DNA from: an uncultured Opitutia bacterium
GTDB taxonomy: Bacteria > Verrucomicrobiota > Verrucomicrobiia > Opitutales > Opitutaceae
Direction of reading: 5' to 3'
Assembly (NCBI GenBank): GCA_903840415.1
Contig: CAIMFY010000009.1
Span: forward strand, 1-64,000
Length of the DNA: 64,000 nt
Shown here piece after piece: positions 51,979 to 61,301 of the stretch. The notes beneath the pieces were generated by a model. That model made no database searches and had not been told where the DNA came from. It was given only the letters and a program-made list of their open reading frames with translations. The stretch's first letter is position 1; every line of letters begins with the position of its first letter. The translations under genes were made by a program, and so were the position numbers.

Positions 51979-52227
51979 ATGAGGACGACACTCGATATTG
52001 ATGATGCTATCCTTGCTGCGGCCAAGGAGGTAGCTGGTGCAAAGCATTCTACGGCTGGAGCGATCATATCTGAATGGGCGAGAAAAGGCGTTGCTGGCAC
52101 TTCGGGACTTCAAGGTCGCAGTAAATCGGGCTTTCCAGTGTTTGCCGTATCATCCTCCGCCATGCCCTTAACCTCGGCCACGGTCAAATCCATCCTCACC
52201 GATGAAGGGTTATCTACTGGACGTTAA
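51979..52227 (+). CDS. vapB: VapB-type antitoxin
   Basis: This 82-residue protein begins with a ribbon-helix-helix-like segment MRTTLDIDDAILAAAKEVAGA, typical of VapB-type antitoxins, and has a short C-terminal tail for toxin binding. It overlaps the PIN-domain gene by 26 nt. It would neutralise the toxin and autorepress the pair. The gene sits between the respiratory operon and tRNA-Tyr. Confidence 0.75.
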   Translation: MRTTLDIDDAILAAAKEVAGAKHSTAGAIISEWARKGVAGTSGLQGRSKSGFPVFAVSSSAMPLTSATVKSILTDEGLSTGR

Positions 52228-52630
52228 TCTGCTTATTGCCTTGGCGTGGCCGAATCATCCGCAGCACGGAAAGGCAGATGCTTGGTTTGCAAAACAGCGC
52301 GACGAAGGCTGGGGCACTTGTATGGTTACGCAACTCGGGTTTGTGCGGGTCAGTTCCCATCCAGCGGTTGAATCCCATGTTTCGACGCCCGAGGCGTTGC
52401 AGAAGCTAATGGAAATTATCGATACCCCGGGGCACTCATTTTGGTCTGAGCCTTCCGGTGGATATCGCAATGAGGAATTCAGTAAAACGATTCCGAGCAC
52501 GCTGACTCATGGTTCGGTCACGGACGGTTACTTGGCGACGGTGGCGTGCCTCAACGGCGGGAAGCTCGCTACGCTCGACCGTTCGCTGAACAAATCCTTC
52601 AGTGCGATAAGCGTATTGGTCGGCGACTGA
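52202..52630 (+). CDS. vapC: PIN-domain toxin (VapC family)
   Basis: This 142-residue PIN-domain ribonuclease has acidic residues Asp7 (YLLDVNLLIALAW), Asp108 (SVTDGYLATVA) and Asp126 (LATLDRSLNK). The second conserved acidic site is Gln44 in CMVTQLGFVRV, a substitution seen in part of the family. It follows and overlaps the antitoxin gene, as is usual for vapBC. Target RNA is not predictable; VapC enzymes often cut tRNA or rRNA. Confidence 0.8.
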   Translation: MKGYLLDVNLLIALAWPNHPQHGKADAWFAKQRDEGWGTCMVTQLGFVRVSSHPAVESHVSTPEALQKLMEIIDTPGHSFWSEPSGGYRNEEFSKTIPSTLTHGSVTDGYLATVACLNGGKLATLDRSLNKSFSAISVLVGD

Positions 52631-52814
52631 TTTCCAAGCTTTCATGCTCTGAAAGTAGGGGGCGGACAACCCAATCCGCACTCTTGTCGACAGGTCGTTC
52701 GTTTTCTTTGGTCGCGCTGGAGGATGAAATGGCGCCGAGCGCTTGGTCGGATAATCTTGCCAAAAATATCTTGCCGTCGTCTCCGCGAGCCGAGAACTTT
52801 CGCCTTCCTTGTCC

Positions 52815-52900
<86 letters not shown>

Positions 52901-52903
52901 ACT

Positions 52904-53559
52904 TTATATTAGGCCGGCGGCGCGAAAACTGAAAAAACCACGGCCCAATGGATCGGCCGAGGCGCGGCCGATAATTTACGTGGTCGACCAATTCGATGTC
53001 CACGGTTCGTGCCGCCTCGCGCAACTGGCGCGTGACTTGCGCGTCCGCCGCGCTCGGCGCCGGATCGCGGCTTGGGTGGTTGTGCACACAGGCAACGGCC
53101 GAGGCTGATTCCCGAATCGCCGTGCGGAACACCTCCCGCGGATGCGCCAGTGCCGCCGTGGCCGTGCCCGACGTGACCTCGACGCGCTTGAGGAGCCGGT
53201 TCTTCCGGTTGAGGCAGAGCACCCAGAATTTCTCGCCCGCCTGCTGCCCGACGACGCGGCGCGCGACTTCCATCACGGTGACGAGCTGAAGTGCTTTGAT
53301 GCGGCCGATGCCTTTGAGTCGTCGAAAATCATCCGCCTCCCAAGCGATCAGCCCCCGCCAGCGATCCGGCCTCGGCGATGATTTGGGTGGCGAGGGTCAG
53401 GACGTCTGTTCCGCGCGTGCCGCTGCGCAGCAGCATGGCGAGCAGTTCGGCGTCGCTCAGTGCGCTGGCGCCGAATTTTTCCAATCGTTCCTGCGGACGC
53501 TCGCTGACGGCGGTGGCGCGCAGACGATTGGCGTTGGGCGGCTCGGGGGTGTCGGGCAC
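52904..53559 (-). pseudogene. radC: RadC-family protein with two frameshifts
   Basis: RadC (JAMM-domain, UPF0758) is readable only across three frames. The N-terminal domain reads [20 protein letters not shown]...GSLAG from 53559 and breaks at a GGGGG run near 53356. Dropping one G continues as [32 protein letters not shown]. The JAMM block VHNHPSRDPAPSAAD is intact. A second break lies at an AAA near 52974; removing one A restores VIIGRASADPLGRGFFSFRAAGLI and a stop at 52906-52904. Both lesions are +1 in homopolymers. They are either recent inactivation or sequencing error. Function of RadC is debated (not essential for repair). Confidence 0.85.
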
Positions 53560-53627
53560 GCGTTTAACTTGGACGGATTTTCGAGGACTGCCAATCCTCT
53601 CAGTGCCCTGCCGCGCCCGCCTGCGGC

Positions 53628-54635
53628 TCAGTAGTGCTTCACGTAGCCGTTGCGGCGCAGGCGTTCGAGCCAGCGCTCCTGGCTGGTGCGGGTCATCTGC
53701 GTCACGAGCATGCGCTCAATCTGGTCGCGCACTTCGTCGATCGGTTGGATGCCGGCGTATTTGCGGTCTTCGGCGTAGAGAAGGAAGCAGCCTTCGGGCA
53801 GAATAATCGGGTCGGTCACCTCACCCTTTTTCAGCGCGAAGAGCGGCTCGCTGTAGGCGGGCTGCAGTTCGGAGCGTTTCATCAATCCCCAGTCGCCACC
53901 CTTAGAGCGGCGACCGTCACGGCTGAATTCTTTCGCGAGATCCTCGAATTTTTCGCCTTTCTTGAAGCGTTCCAGAATGACCGCGGCCTGCGTCTTGAGC
54001 TGCGCATCGGTTTCGTTGTCGGTGCGCGTGAGCTGGATCATCCGCAGGTGGACTTTGTCCTCCTGGTAAAACTGATCCTTGTTCTCGTTGTAGAACGTCT
54101 CGATGCGCACCGGGCTGACTACGCTCTGCGACTTACGCTGCTGGCCCTCCATGTAGTGATAAATGATCTCCTCTTCGATTTCCTTGCGAAACTCGCGGAT
54201 GGTCGTACCGCGGGAACGGAGATAGGCGAGGAACTTCGAGCGGTCGTTGTCGAACTGGTCGCTCTGGCGGTTGGCGATTTCACTGTCGATGTAGCTCTCG
54301 GGGATGTGGCGCTCGTTGTCGCCGTCCTTCTTCTTGCGAAATTCCTTGATGATGAGCACGCGGTCGATGAGGTCCTGAATCACACTGTCCTGCAGTTGCT
54401 CGATCTTCTGATTCAACTCGGCGTCGCTCTTCGCTTCGCGCTGGAGTTGCGGGATGAGCGGATAGACCTCCCGGTTAACGTCGGCGACCGTGATAATCTT
54501 GTCCTCGGCCACGGCGACGATGCCATTGGCGAAACGCTGGGTCAAATCGCCGCCGGCGGGTGCGGTTTGAGCGCGGACCATCGCGCCGGCAGAGGCGGCG
54601 AGGCTGAGGATAACGAGACTGCGGCGGAGCGTCAT
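53628..54635 (-). CDS. SurA-like periplasmic peptidyl-prolyl isomerase
   Basis: This 335-residue protein has a signal peptide ([17 protein letters not shown]), an N-terminal SurA-type chaperone domain ([26 protein letters not shown]...) and one parvulin domain (about 195-295: [11 protein letters not shown]... [28 protein letters not shown]). It probably assists outer membrane protein folding. The gene overlaps mfd by ATGA on the minus strand. SurA proper usually has two parvulin domains; this one has one. Confidence 0.85.
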   Translation of the reverse strand: MTLRRSLVILSLAASAGAMVRAQTAPAGGDLTQRFANGIVAVAEDKIITVADVNREVYPLIPQLQREAKSDAELNQKIEQLQDSVIQDLIDRVLIIKEFRKKKDGDNERHIPESYIDSEIANRQSDQFDNDRSKFLAYLRSRGTTIREFRKEIEEEIIYHYMEGQQRKSQSVVSPVRIETFYNENKDQFYQEDKVHLRMIQLTRTDNETDAQLKTQAAVILERFKKGEKFEDLAKEFSRDGRRSKGGDWGLMKRSELQPAYSEPLFALKKGEVTDPIILPEGCFLLYAEDRKYAGIQPIDEVRDQIERMLVTQMTRTSQERWLERLRRNGYVKHY

Positions 54636-57600
54636 GGAGTCGGCAAATTGTTCAGGAACGAGATGATTTCCCTCAACCGTAGGAGGGGCTTCGGGGCGGT
54701 CAACCTTGGAAACCGGGTGCCAATTTGCACCCAGTCGTCATGGCGGCCGCTGTGGCGAAGGCACTTTAGGCGGGTAGATTCGGTTTCGACGGAGACGATG
54801 CCCTTTTGTTCCGCCCGAATGCGAATCTCTGTCACGAGCAGGAGCGCTTTCACTTCGTCGCCAAATTTGCCGAACCGATCGCGCAGGTCGGCCTCGATTT
54901 GCTGCAAGGCCGCCGGGGTATCGGCCATGGCGAGTTTGCGGTAGAAATCGATCCGCAAGCGCGTCTCGGCCAAGTAGATGGAGGGAATCCGGGCCTGAAT
55001 CTTCGCGACCTCGACCGCGCCGCTGTCGGCGTGCTCGGCGTCGCGAATGGCGGTGTAACTGTCCGCGTGGCGACCGCGGTCGGCAGCGGAGCCGGCGCCA
55101 GCGTTGTCGCCGACAAACACGAAATCTAGCTTCACGCTGGCCCGGATCGCCGCCGCCACTTTATCGCCACGCAGCCGCGCGACCGACTGGCGGAGCAACT
55201 GGCAGTAAAGCTCGAAACCGACGCCAACGATGTGACCGCTCTGCTCGGCGCCGAGGAGATTGCCGGCGCCGCGCAGCTCCAGATCGCGCATCGCGATCCG
55301 GAAACCGGCGCCGAGTTGGGTGTGCTGGCGCATCGCGGTCAGCCGCTGCCGGGCAACTTCGAGCAGGCGGGTATGCCGATGGAGGAGCAGATAAGCGTAG
55401 GCTTGGTGCTTGAACCGACCGACGCGGCCGCGGAGTTGGTAGAGTTGCGAGAGACCGAAACGGTCGGCGCCCTCGATGATGATCGTGTTGCAGTTCGGGA
55501 TATCGAGGCCGCTCTCGATGATCGTCGTGCAGACGAGGACGTGGAATTTTCCTGCCACGAAGTCTGTCATCATCCCCTCGAGATCGTCAGCGTGCATCTG
55601 GCCGTGGCCGACACCGATGTTCAGATCGGGCAAAGCCGCGCGCAGTCGGCCTGCCACGAGCTCGATCGTCTGCACACGATTGTGCAGGTAAAAGACCTGC
55701 CCGCCGCGGCGAATCTCGTGATGAATGGCGTCGAGGACGATTTTTTCCTCGTAGGTCTTGACGATGGTCTGGATCGGGTGGCGGTTCGTCGGCGCCGTCT
55801 CGATCACGCTGAGATCGCGCGCGCCGGTGAGCGCCATGTAGAGCGTGCGGGGAATTGGCGTGGCGCTCATCGAGAGCACATCGACGGTGGCGCGCATCGC
55901 CTTGAAGCGCTCCTTGTGCTTCACGCCAAACCGCTGCTCCTCGTCGATGACGACGAGACCGAGTTCGCGAAACTGCACGTCGGCCTGGAGCAGTCGGTGC
56001 GTGCCGATGAGGATGTCCACCTGGCCGGCGGCGACGGCGGCGAGGATTTTTTTCTGCTCCGCGCGCGAGCGAAAACGGCTGAGCATCTCGACGGCGATCG
56101 GGTAGCCGGCCATACGCTCGCGAAAGGTGTTGAGATGCTGCTGCGCGAGCACGGTCGTCGGCACCAGCACCGCGACCTGCCGACCGCCCTGCACGGCTTT
56201 GAACGCGGCGCGGATCGCGACCTCGGTTTTGCCGAAGCCGACATCACCGCAAATCAGCCGATCCATCGGCCGCGTTCGCTCCATGTCGGATTTCGTCTCC
56301 GTGATCGCGCGGAGCTGATCACGAGTTTCGGTAAACGGAAACGACGCCTCGAATTCCTTCTGCCACGTCGTGTCGTCGGGAAACGCGTGGCCCGGCTGTG
56401 CCTCGCGTTCAGCTTGGATGCGCAGCAACTCCGCCGCGAGATCGACGGTGGCGCGCTCGGCGGCGGCGCGCGCTTTTTCCCAGCGCCCCGAGCCGATGCG
56501 GCCGAGTTGCGGACGCGACTTGCTGAGGCCGACGTAGCGGCTGATGAGGTGCGACTCCTGCAGCGGCACATGCAGTGTCACGCGGTCGTCGAACTCGACC
56601 GAGATCACCTCGCGCACGCCCTGTGCGGTATCGAGTTTCGTGAGCCCGCGGTAAACCGCGATGCCGTGCTGAAGGTGAACGACAAAGTCGCCTTCGACCA
56701 ACTCGGAAAAATCGAGGAGTTGATCGATTTGGGCGCGCTGGGCGCTGGCGCGCGGGTTGAGCGCCGGGCGGCGCTGGCGCTGCCGGCCGAAAATCTCCGT
56801 CTCGGTAACGACGACGAGACCGGCCGCTGAACCTTCCCAGCCAAGTTTCGCACCGTCACGAAACGTCAGGCGAAAACCCTCGTTGAGCGTGCCGCGCAGG
56901 AAACGCGGACGGATCGATTTCAAGACGGGATCTTCCGCGAGAATTTCCTGGATGCGTTGCTCCTCGCCTTCCTTCGAGGCGACGATCGCGACGGCGAAAC
57001 CGACTTTGCGCCACATGGCGATTTGCCGGAGGAATTTGCGGCGCGAGTCTTCCTCGACTTGGAGGCGTTCGTGCGCGACGAGAGCGTCGTCGGGATAACT
57101 ACGATGGTGGGCGAGGCTCTCGGTGTCCCACGTCGCTTCCGCGGTCGGCGGATCGAAAAGCGCGCTCGCCTCGTCGAGATCGCTGAGGCCGAAGAGCGCG
57201 GCGCATTTTTCGAGCAGCGGGGCGAAGGCGTTCGATCCTTCGCGGGCGAAGGCACTGAACTCCTCGTCGAGCGCCGCCGGCTCGATGAACGCGAGATGAG
57301 TGGCGGGAGTGAGATAGTCGGCCAGCCCGGTGCGCGACTCTCCGAGTTTCACACGCGGCGAAGCGGGCAGCTTGATTTGCTCGACGCTCGCACCCGAGCG
57401 CTGCGACACTGGATCGAATTCGCGGATCGATTCGATTTCGTCGCCGAAGAAATCGAGCCGGTAGGGCATGTTGGCGGTGACGGGATAGACGTCGATGATG
57501 CCGCCGCGAATCGCGTAGTGGCCGGGGGCTTCGCACACGGCTTCGGAGTCGTAGTCGAGCTGTTGGAGTTGTTCGAGGAGGGCCTGAAACGGCTGGGTCT

Positions 57601-58021
57601 GACCGCGAGTGAGAGTGAGTTCGCGGGTGGCGAATTCTTCGAGGGCGGGCACCGATTGCAGGAGCGCGGCGGGTGTCGTCACGACGACTAGCGTGTCGGG
57701 CGTCGCAGTCATCCCACGAACCGCACGCAAGCGAGAGAGCACGGTCAACCGATCGCTGGAAGCAGCGAATGCTTCGCGCATGTCACGCGTGTCGGGCATC
57801 GACTCGGGAAACACCAGCGTCGCGGCGGCCCGCGGGTCGCCCGAGGCCGCGTGAAAAAAAGCGAAATCTTCCGCGAGGTGTTCGGCGGTCTTCAAGTCCT
57901 CGGTGACCACCAACCAAATGGGCGCCGGCTGCGTGCGCACGAGTTCGGCCAGCACGGCACCGCGCGCGGGCGGACAGACGCCGGTAAGCTTGGTGCGAGA
58001 GGGCACAGACGCGGCAAACAT
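54632..58021 (-). CDS. mfd: Transcription-repair coupling factor Mfd
   Basis: Mfd releases RNA polymerase stalled at DNA lesions and recruits UvrA. The 1129-residue protein has the full order: a UvrB-like N-terminal part (YDSEAVCEAPGHYAIRGGIIDVYPV), the RNA polymerase-interacting domain (LVEGDFVVHLQHGIAVYRGLTKLD), the RecG-like translocase with Walker A GDVGFGKTEVAIR near residue 595 and DEEQ in VIDEEQRFGVKHKE, motif VI region LRGRVGRFKHQAYAYLL, and the C-terminal TRCF domain. Length is normal (about 1150). It is coupled to the parvulin gene downstream. Confidence 0.96.
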   Translation of the reverse strand: MFAASVPSRTKLTGVCPPARGAVLAELVRTQPAPIWLVVTEDLKTAEHLAEDFAFFHAASGDPRAAATLVFPESMPDTRDMREAFAASSDRLTVLSRLRAVRGMTATPDTLVVVTTPAALLQSVPALEEFATRELTLTRGQTQPFQALLEQLQQLDYDSEAVCEAPGHYAIRGGIIDVYPVTANMPYRLDFFGDEIESIREFDPVSQRSGASVEQIKLPASPRVKLGESRTGLADYLTPATHLAFIEPAALDEEFSAFAREGSNAFAPLLEKCAALFGLSDLDEASALFDPPTAEATWDTESLAHHRSYPDDALVAHERLQVEEDSRRKFLRQIAMWRKVGFAVAIVASKEGEEQRIQEILAEDPVLKSIRPRFLRGTLNEGFRLTFRDGAKLGWEGSAAGLVVVTETEIFGRQRQRRPALNPRASAQRAQIDQLLDFSELVEGDFVVHLQHGIAVYRGLTKLDTAQGVREVISVEFDDRVTLHVPLQESHLISRYVGLSKSRPQLGRIGSGRWEKARAAAERATVDLAAELLRIQAEREAQPGHAFPDDTTWQKEFEASFPFTETRDQLRAITETKSDMERTRPMDRLICGDVGFGKTEVAIRAAFKAVQGGRQVAVLVPTTVLAQQHLNTFRERMAGYPIAVEMLSRFRSRAEQKKILAAVAAGQVDILIGTHRLLQADVQFRELGLVVIDEEQRFGVKHKERFKAMRATVDVLSMSATPIPRTLYMALTGARDLSVIETAPTNRHPIQTIVKTYEEKIVLDAIHHEIRRGGQVFYLHNRVQTIELVAGRLRAALPDLNIGVGHGQMHADDLEGMMTDFVAGKFHVLVCTTIIESGLDIPNCNTIIIEGADRFGLSQLYQLRGRVGRFKHQAYAYLLLHRHTRLLEVARQRLTAMRQHTQLGAGFRIAMRDLELRGAGNLLGAEQSGHIVGVGFELYCQLLRQSVARLRGDKVAAAIRASVKLDFVFVGDNAGAGSAADRGRHADSYTAIRDAEHADSGAVEVAKIQARIPSIYLAETRLRIDFYRKLAMADTPAALQQIEADLRDRFGKFGDEVKALLLVTEIRIRAEQKGIVSVETESTRLKCLRHSGRHDDWVQIGTRFPRLTAPKPLLRLREIISFLNNLPTP

Positions 58022-58054
58022 GAGGTCGAGGCCTTATCGGGCGTAACGCCAGTT

Positions 58055-58738
58055 CTACAAATTTTTCAGCGCCTCACGCGCGGCGGCTTCCTCGGCGAGT
58101 TTCTTCGATGGGCCGCGACCGCGGCCGATCGGCTGATCGAGCAGCGATACGATCACCTCGTAGTTACGCTCGTGATCGGCGCCGTCGGTAGCGGTGACTT
58201 CGTAGCGCAGCGCCTCGTTGCCGTGCACCGGCTGGATGAGTTCCTGGAGCCGACCCTTGGGATTGTCGGCATCGCCGACGACGGCGAGCCGGCCGCCCAG
58301 ATCACCGTAGAGGCTTAGCACCACCCGGCGCGCCGAGGTAAAATCGCTGTCGAGAAACACGGCGCCGACCACCGCTTCCAACGCGTCGCCGAGGGTAGAG
58401 ATGCGCCCACGACCGCCAGTTTTTTCCTCGCTGCCACCGAGGCGCAAGTTGGTGTCGAGCCCGATGTCACGCGCCAGCTGCGCCAGAAACGCTCCGTTGG
58501 CGAGTGCGGCGCGGCGGCGGCTAAGCGGACCCTCGCGATCGGCGGGAAAAAGTTGAAACAGCGCTTCGGTCAACACGAGTTGCAGCACGGCATCGCCAAG
58601 AAATTCGAGTCGCTGGTTGCTTTCGGCGCCGGGATGTTCGGGCACGAACGAGGTGTGCGTGAGGGCGCGCTCCAGCAAGGCGGCGTCGCGAAACGTGTAG
58701 CCGAGGCGGGACTGAAGCTGTTCGGGCGAGCCGCTCAT
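58055..58738 (-). CDS. rnc: Ribonuclease III
   Basis: This double-strand-specific RNase of 227 residues has the signature NQRLEFLGDAVLQ (41-53, Glu45 and Asp49) and the second active-site pair Asp118/Glu121 in STLGDALEAVVGAVFLDSD. A C-terminal dsRNA-binding domain follows (about 155-227, ending GPSKKLAEEAAAREALKNL). I chose the ATG at 58738, which gives MSGSPEQLQSRLGYTFRD; the frame stays open upstream only through the next gene. The start overlaps the ABC permease stop by ATGA. 33 nt separate it from mfd. Confidence 0.95.
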   Translation of the reverse strand: MSGSPEQLQSRLGYTFRDAALLERALTHTSFVPEHPGAESNQRLEFLGDAVLQLVLTEALFQLFPADREGPLSRRRAALANGAFLAQLARDIGLDTNLRLGGSEEKTGGRGRISTLGDALEAVVGAVFLDSDFTSARRVVLSLYGDLGGRLAVVGDADNPKGRLQELIQPVHGNEALRYEVTATDGADHERNYEVIVSLLDQPIGRGRGPSKKLAEEAAAREALKNL

Positions 58739-59532
58739 GAACTTGCGCTCGCATAGCGGCGAAGCCCGCGGTGAAACACAAATACGGCGAGCGCAAACCA
58801 CAGCGCCGCGAAGACGAAGAGCGCACCGGCCCACTTCCATTCGAAGCCGTAGCGAGTCAGCAACAGGCGCGCCGGCGCGTTGCTGATGACGACGACCGGT
58901 AGCAGCCAGACGAAGAGGATGCGGGTGACCACGCCCTTGAATGCCTCTTTCGGCAGCCGAGAAAATTCGGTCAGCGTGAAGTAGCTGCCCTCGATGCCCT
59001 GAGCGCTGGTGAGCCAGAACGCGAGTGAGATTGACAGCACGAGGATGCTGTAATGCACCACAAGACCCGAAAAAACCATGCTGAGATAGAGCGCGATGTC
59101 GCCCAAGCCCGGATGCAATCCGAGCTGACGGGCGGCGTAAATCACGACGCCGCCGGCGACGAAGGCGTTGATGAGTCCATCCGGGTCGAGCTTGCGGGTG
59201 GTGGCCATGAACATGACGTTGCCGGGCTGTGCGAGGTAGAAATCGAAGTAGCCGGTGCGGATGTTGCGGCCCATCTCGAAGATACTGCTCCAGAAAAATC
59301 CCATCAGGAAACGCTGGATTAGCATCGAGGTGCCGACGAGCAGGACCATCTCGTATTTGCTCCAGCCGGCGATGGAGTCGGTGTGTCCGTAAATGACGGA
59401 AATAAGGAGGAGGTTGACCGTCATCCAGAACAGTTCGACCACCGACCAAACGAAAAAATCGCCGCGAAACATCAGTGTCCGCACGATCGAGTAGCGGGCG
59501 GTGGCGAGCCAGATGCGGAGATAGTGGTGCAT
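58735..59532 (-). CDS. ABC-2 type transporter permease
   Basis: This 265-residue protein has six predicted helices (LRIWLATARYSIVRTLMFRGDFFVWSVVELFWMTVNLLLISVIYG at the N-terminus) and the ABC-2 exporter pattern. I chose the ATG at 59532 (MHHYLRIWLAT); an upstream open stretch is a shadow of the neighbouring gene. The upstream gene encodes a second, related permease. No ATP-binding partner is adjacent. Pairs of this kind often have the ATPase elsewhere. Substrate unknown. Confidence 0.8.
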   Translation of the reverse strand: MHHYLRIWLATARYSIVRTLMFRGDFFVWSVVELFWMTVNLLLISVIYGHTDSIAGWSKYEMVLLVGTSMLIQRFLMGFFWSSIFEMGRNIRTGYFDFYLAQPGNVMFMATTRKLDPDGLINAFVAGGVVIYAARQLGLHPGLGDIALYLSMVFSGLVVHYSILVLSISLAFWLTSAQGIEGSYFTLTEFSRLPKEAFKGVVTRILFVWLLPVVVISNAPARLLLTRYGFEWKWAGALFVFAALWFALAVFVFHRGLRRYASASS

Positions 59533-59546
59533 CGGGAAAATGAATC

Positions 59547-60356
59547 TTATCCGCCAACGGCGGTGTGGCGGCGCAGGCCGCGCACCCACAGCAATTGATT
59601 GAGGGCGAGGAGCGCTATCACCCAGCAGAGTTGGATCGCGAGTCCCTGATAAATCATCGGCAGTCCGATGCGGCCTGTGAAGATCGCGCCGGGAAAATAC
59701 ATCTGGTAAAAGAACGGGAGAAACCGCGCGATCTGGAAGATTCCCGCCGGCATCAGATCGAGCGGAAACATTTGCCCGCCGAGCAGCACCTCGATCGCCA
59801 TCGAGAGGATGACGAAGCCCTGGATTTCCAAAAACCAAAACGTCAGCATGCCGAAACAGTAGGCGATGCTGAACTGAATCAGCGCCGACATCACGACCGC
59901 GGGCAATCCGAGCGCGAGTCGCCACCATTCGTGCGGGTAGGTGAGGTAGCTGCCGAGAAACGGAAGAGCAATCAGCAGTGGTAGCAGGATGAGCGCGCCC
60001 GACACCAGCCGCGCCGCTACGTAGATGCTGAACCGGTAGGCGAAATAGTTGATCGGTTTCAGGAGGAACTGGTTGATGAGACCATTGCGGATTTCCTCGC
60101 TGATTTGGTAATCCTCATTGAACGCCCCGATGAAGAACTGCAGCACGAGCAGCGTGACGAAGTAGGTCAGCGTCTGCCCGAAATCGAACCCGCCGATATT
60201 CTTTGCGCCGGCAAACGCCGCGCCCCACAGGATGAACACGACCGTCAGGTGAAACAGCGAAAAGAACCCGCGCACGGCGAAGTTCCAGCGGTAAACCAGA
60301 TTGCTCTGGAGCCCGATGAGGAAGGCGTGACGGTATTTGTTCAGCGACGAAAGCAT
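59547..60356 (-). CDS. ABC-2 type transporter permease, second subunit
   Basis: This 269-residue protein has six predicted helices (LSSLNKYRHAFLIGLQSNLVYRWNF then several hydrophobic blocks) and an 'EEIRNGLINQFLLKPINYFAYRF' segment typical of the ABC-2 permease pair also seen in the gene downstream. I prefer the ATG at 60356; a GTG at 60380 would extend it by eight residues. It forms a heterodimer candidate with 58735-59532. The missing ATPase is the odd point. Confidence 0.8.
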   Translation of the reverse strand: MLSSLNKYRHAFLIGLQSNLVYRWNFAVRGFFSLFHLTVVFILWGAAFAGAKNIGGFDFGQTLTYFVTLLVLQFFIGAFNEDYQISEEIRNGLINQFLLKPINYFAYRFSIYVAARLVSGALILLPLLIALPFLGSYLTYPHEWWRLALGLPAVVMSALIQFSIAYCFGMLTFWFLEIQGFVILSMAIEVLLGGQMFPLDLMPAGIFQIARFLPFFYQMYFPGAIFTGRIGLPMIYQGLAIQLCWVIALLALNQLLWVRGLRRHTAVGG

Positions 60357-60442
60357 CAGAAAAGGAAAGCCACGAAACACGCAGAATACCGGAAAGTCAG
60401 ATCGAACTTAGAGAATTTCCGCGTGCCGCGTGGTGCCACAGA

Positions 60443-61216
60443 TCACTTCAACCCGAAACGCGCGATGACTTCTTTCGCCAAGTTGCGATAGGCGACGGCG
60501 CCGACGCCAAGCGGATCGTAGGCGAAGATGGGTTTGCCGAAGCTGGGCGCTTCACTCAGCCGCACGGTGCGCGGGATGACGGTCTGGAAGATTTTGTCAG
60601 GCAGGTGCTGCTTCACCTCATCGACGACTTGTTTCGCGAGGTTAGTGCGCGAGTCGAACATCGTCATCACGATGCCGCCGAGATTGAGGTCGGGGTTGAT
60701 CGCTTTCAACCGATCGACATTGCGCAGAATCTGTCCGAGCCCCTCGAGAGCCAAATATTCGCACTGCAGCGTAATCAGGAGTTGATCGGCGGCGACGAGG
60801 CTGTTCATTGATAGCATGCCGAGCGCGGGCGGGCAGTCGACGATGATGGCGCGGTAGCCGTTCGATTGACGCACCGGTTCGAGGACTTTGCGCAGCGTCA
60901 TCAAATAATTTTCGGTCTGCGCGAGTTCAATTTCCGCTGCCGCCAAGTCTTCTTCGCTGGGGATCAGCGCGAGGTGCTCGAAGGCCGTCGGCGTGATCAT
61001 TTCGAAGATCGAGCCTTCGCCGCGAATGGGACCGTAGAGACTTTTGCCCGCTTGCTTTTCGACGCCGACGGCGCTCGTGGCATTAGCCTGCGGATCGAGA
61101 TCGATGAGCAGGGTGTGGATTTTGTGCTCGGCTAGCGCGGCGGCGAGGTTGACCGCGGTGGTGGTTTTGCCGACGCCGCCCTTTTGGTTGGCGATGGTGA
61201 AGACGGTGGTGGGCAT
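60443..61216 (-). CDS. parA: ParA-family ATPase (Soj)
   Basis: This 257-residue deviant Walker-A ATPase has ANQKGGVGKTTTAVNLAAAL (residues 9-28, signature Lys12 and Lys17), LIDLDPQANATS and VDCPPALGMLS. This is the chromosomal ParA/Soj pattern for origin segregation and sporulation-type control. A parB gene normally follows, but downstream are the ABC-2 permeases instead. parB, if present, lies outside the window, so the locus is split. Confidence 0.9.
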   Translation of the reverse strand: MPTTVFTIANQKGGVGKTTTAVNLAAALAEHKIHTLLIDLDPQANATSAVGVEKQAGKSLYGPIRGEGSIFEMITPTAFEHLALIPSEEDLAAAEIELAQTENYLMTLRKVLEPVRQSNGYRAIIVDCPPALGMLSMNSLVAADQLLITLQCEYLALEGLGQILRNVDRLKAINPDLNLGGIVMTMFDSRTNLAKQVVDEVKQHLPDKIFQTVIPRTVRLSEAPSFGKPIFAYDPLGVGAVAYRNLAKEVIARFGLK

Positions 61217-61301
61217 GGCGTGGCTTATGGCTAAGAGTGAAAGGCGGCGGGCGGCAAGCGCGGTGTCGCCGGGCGGATTGCCCTGTCACTGCTGTGGCCG
61301 A

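Noticed and set aside
55232-56830. Long open frame on the plus strand (532 codons)
   Set aside because: It lies entirely antisense to mfd, has arginine/glutamate-biased composition typical of GC-rich shadow frames, and contains no recognisable domain.
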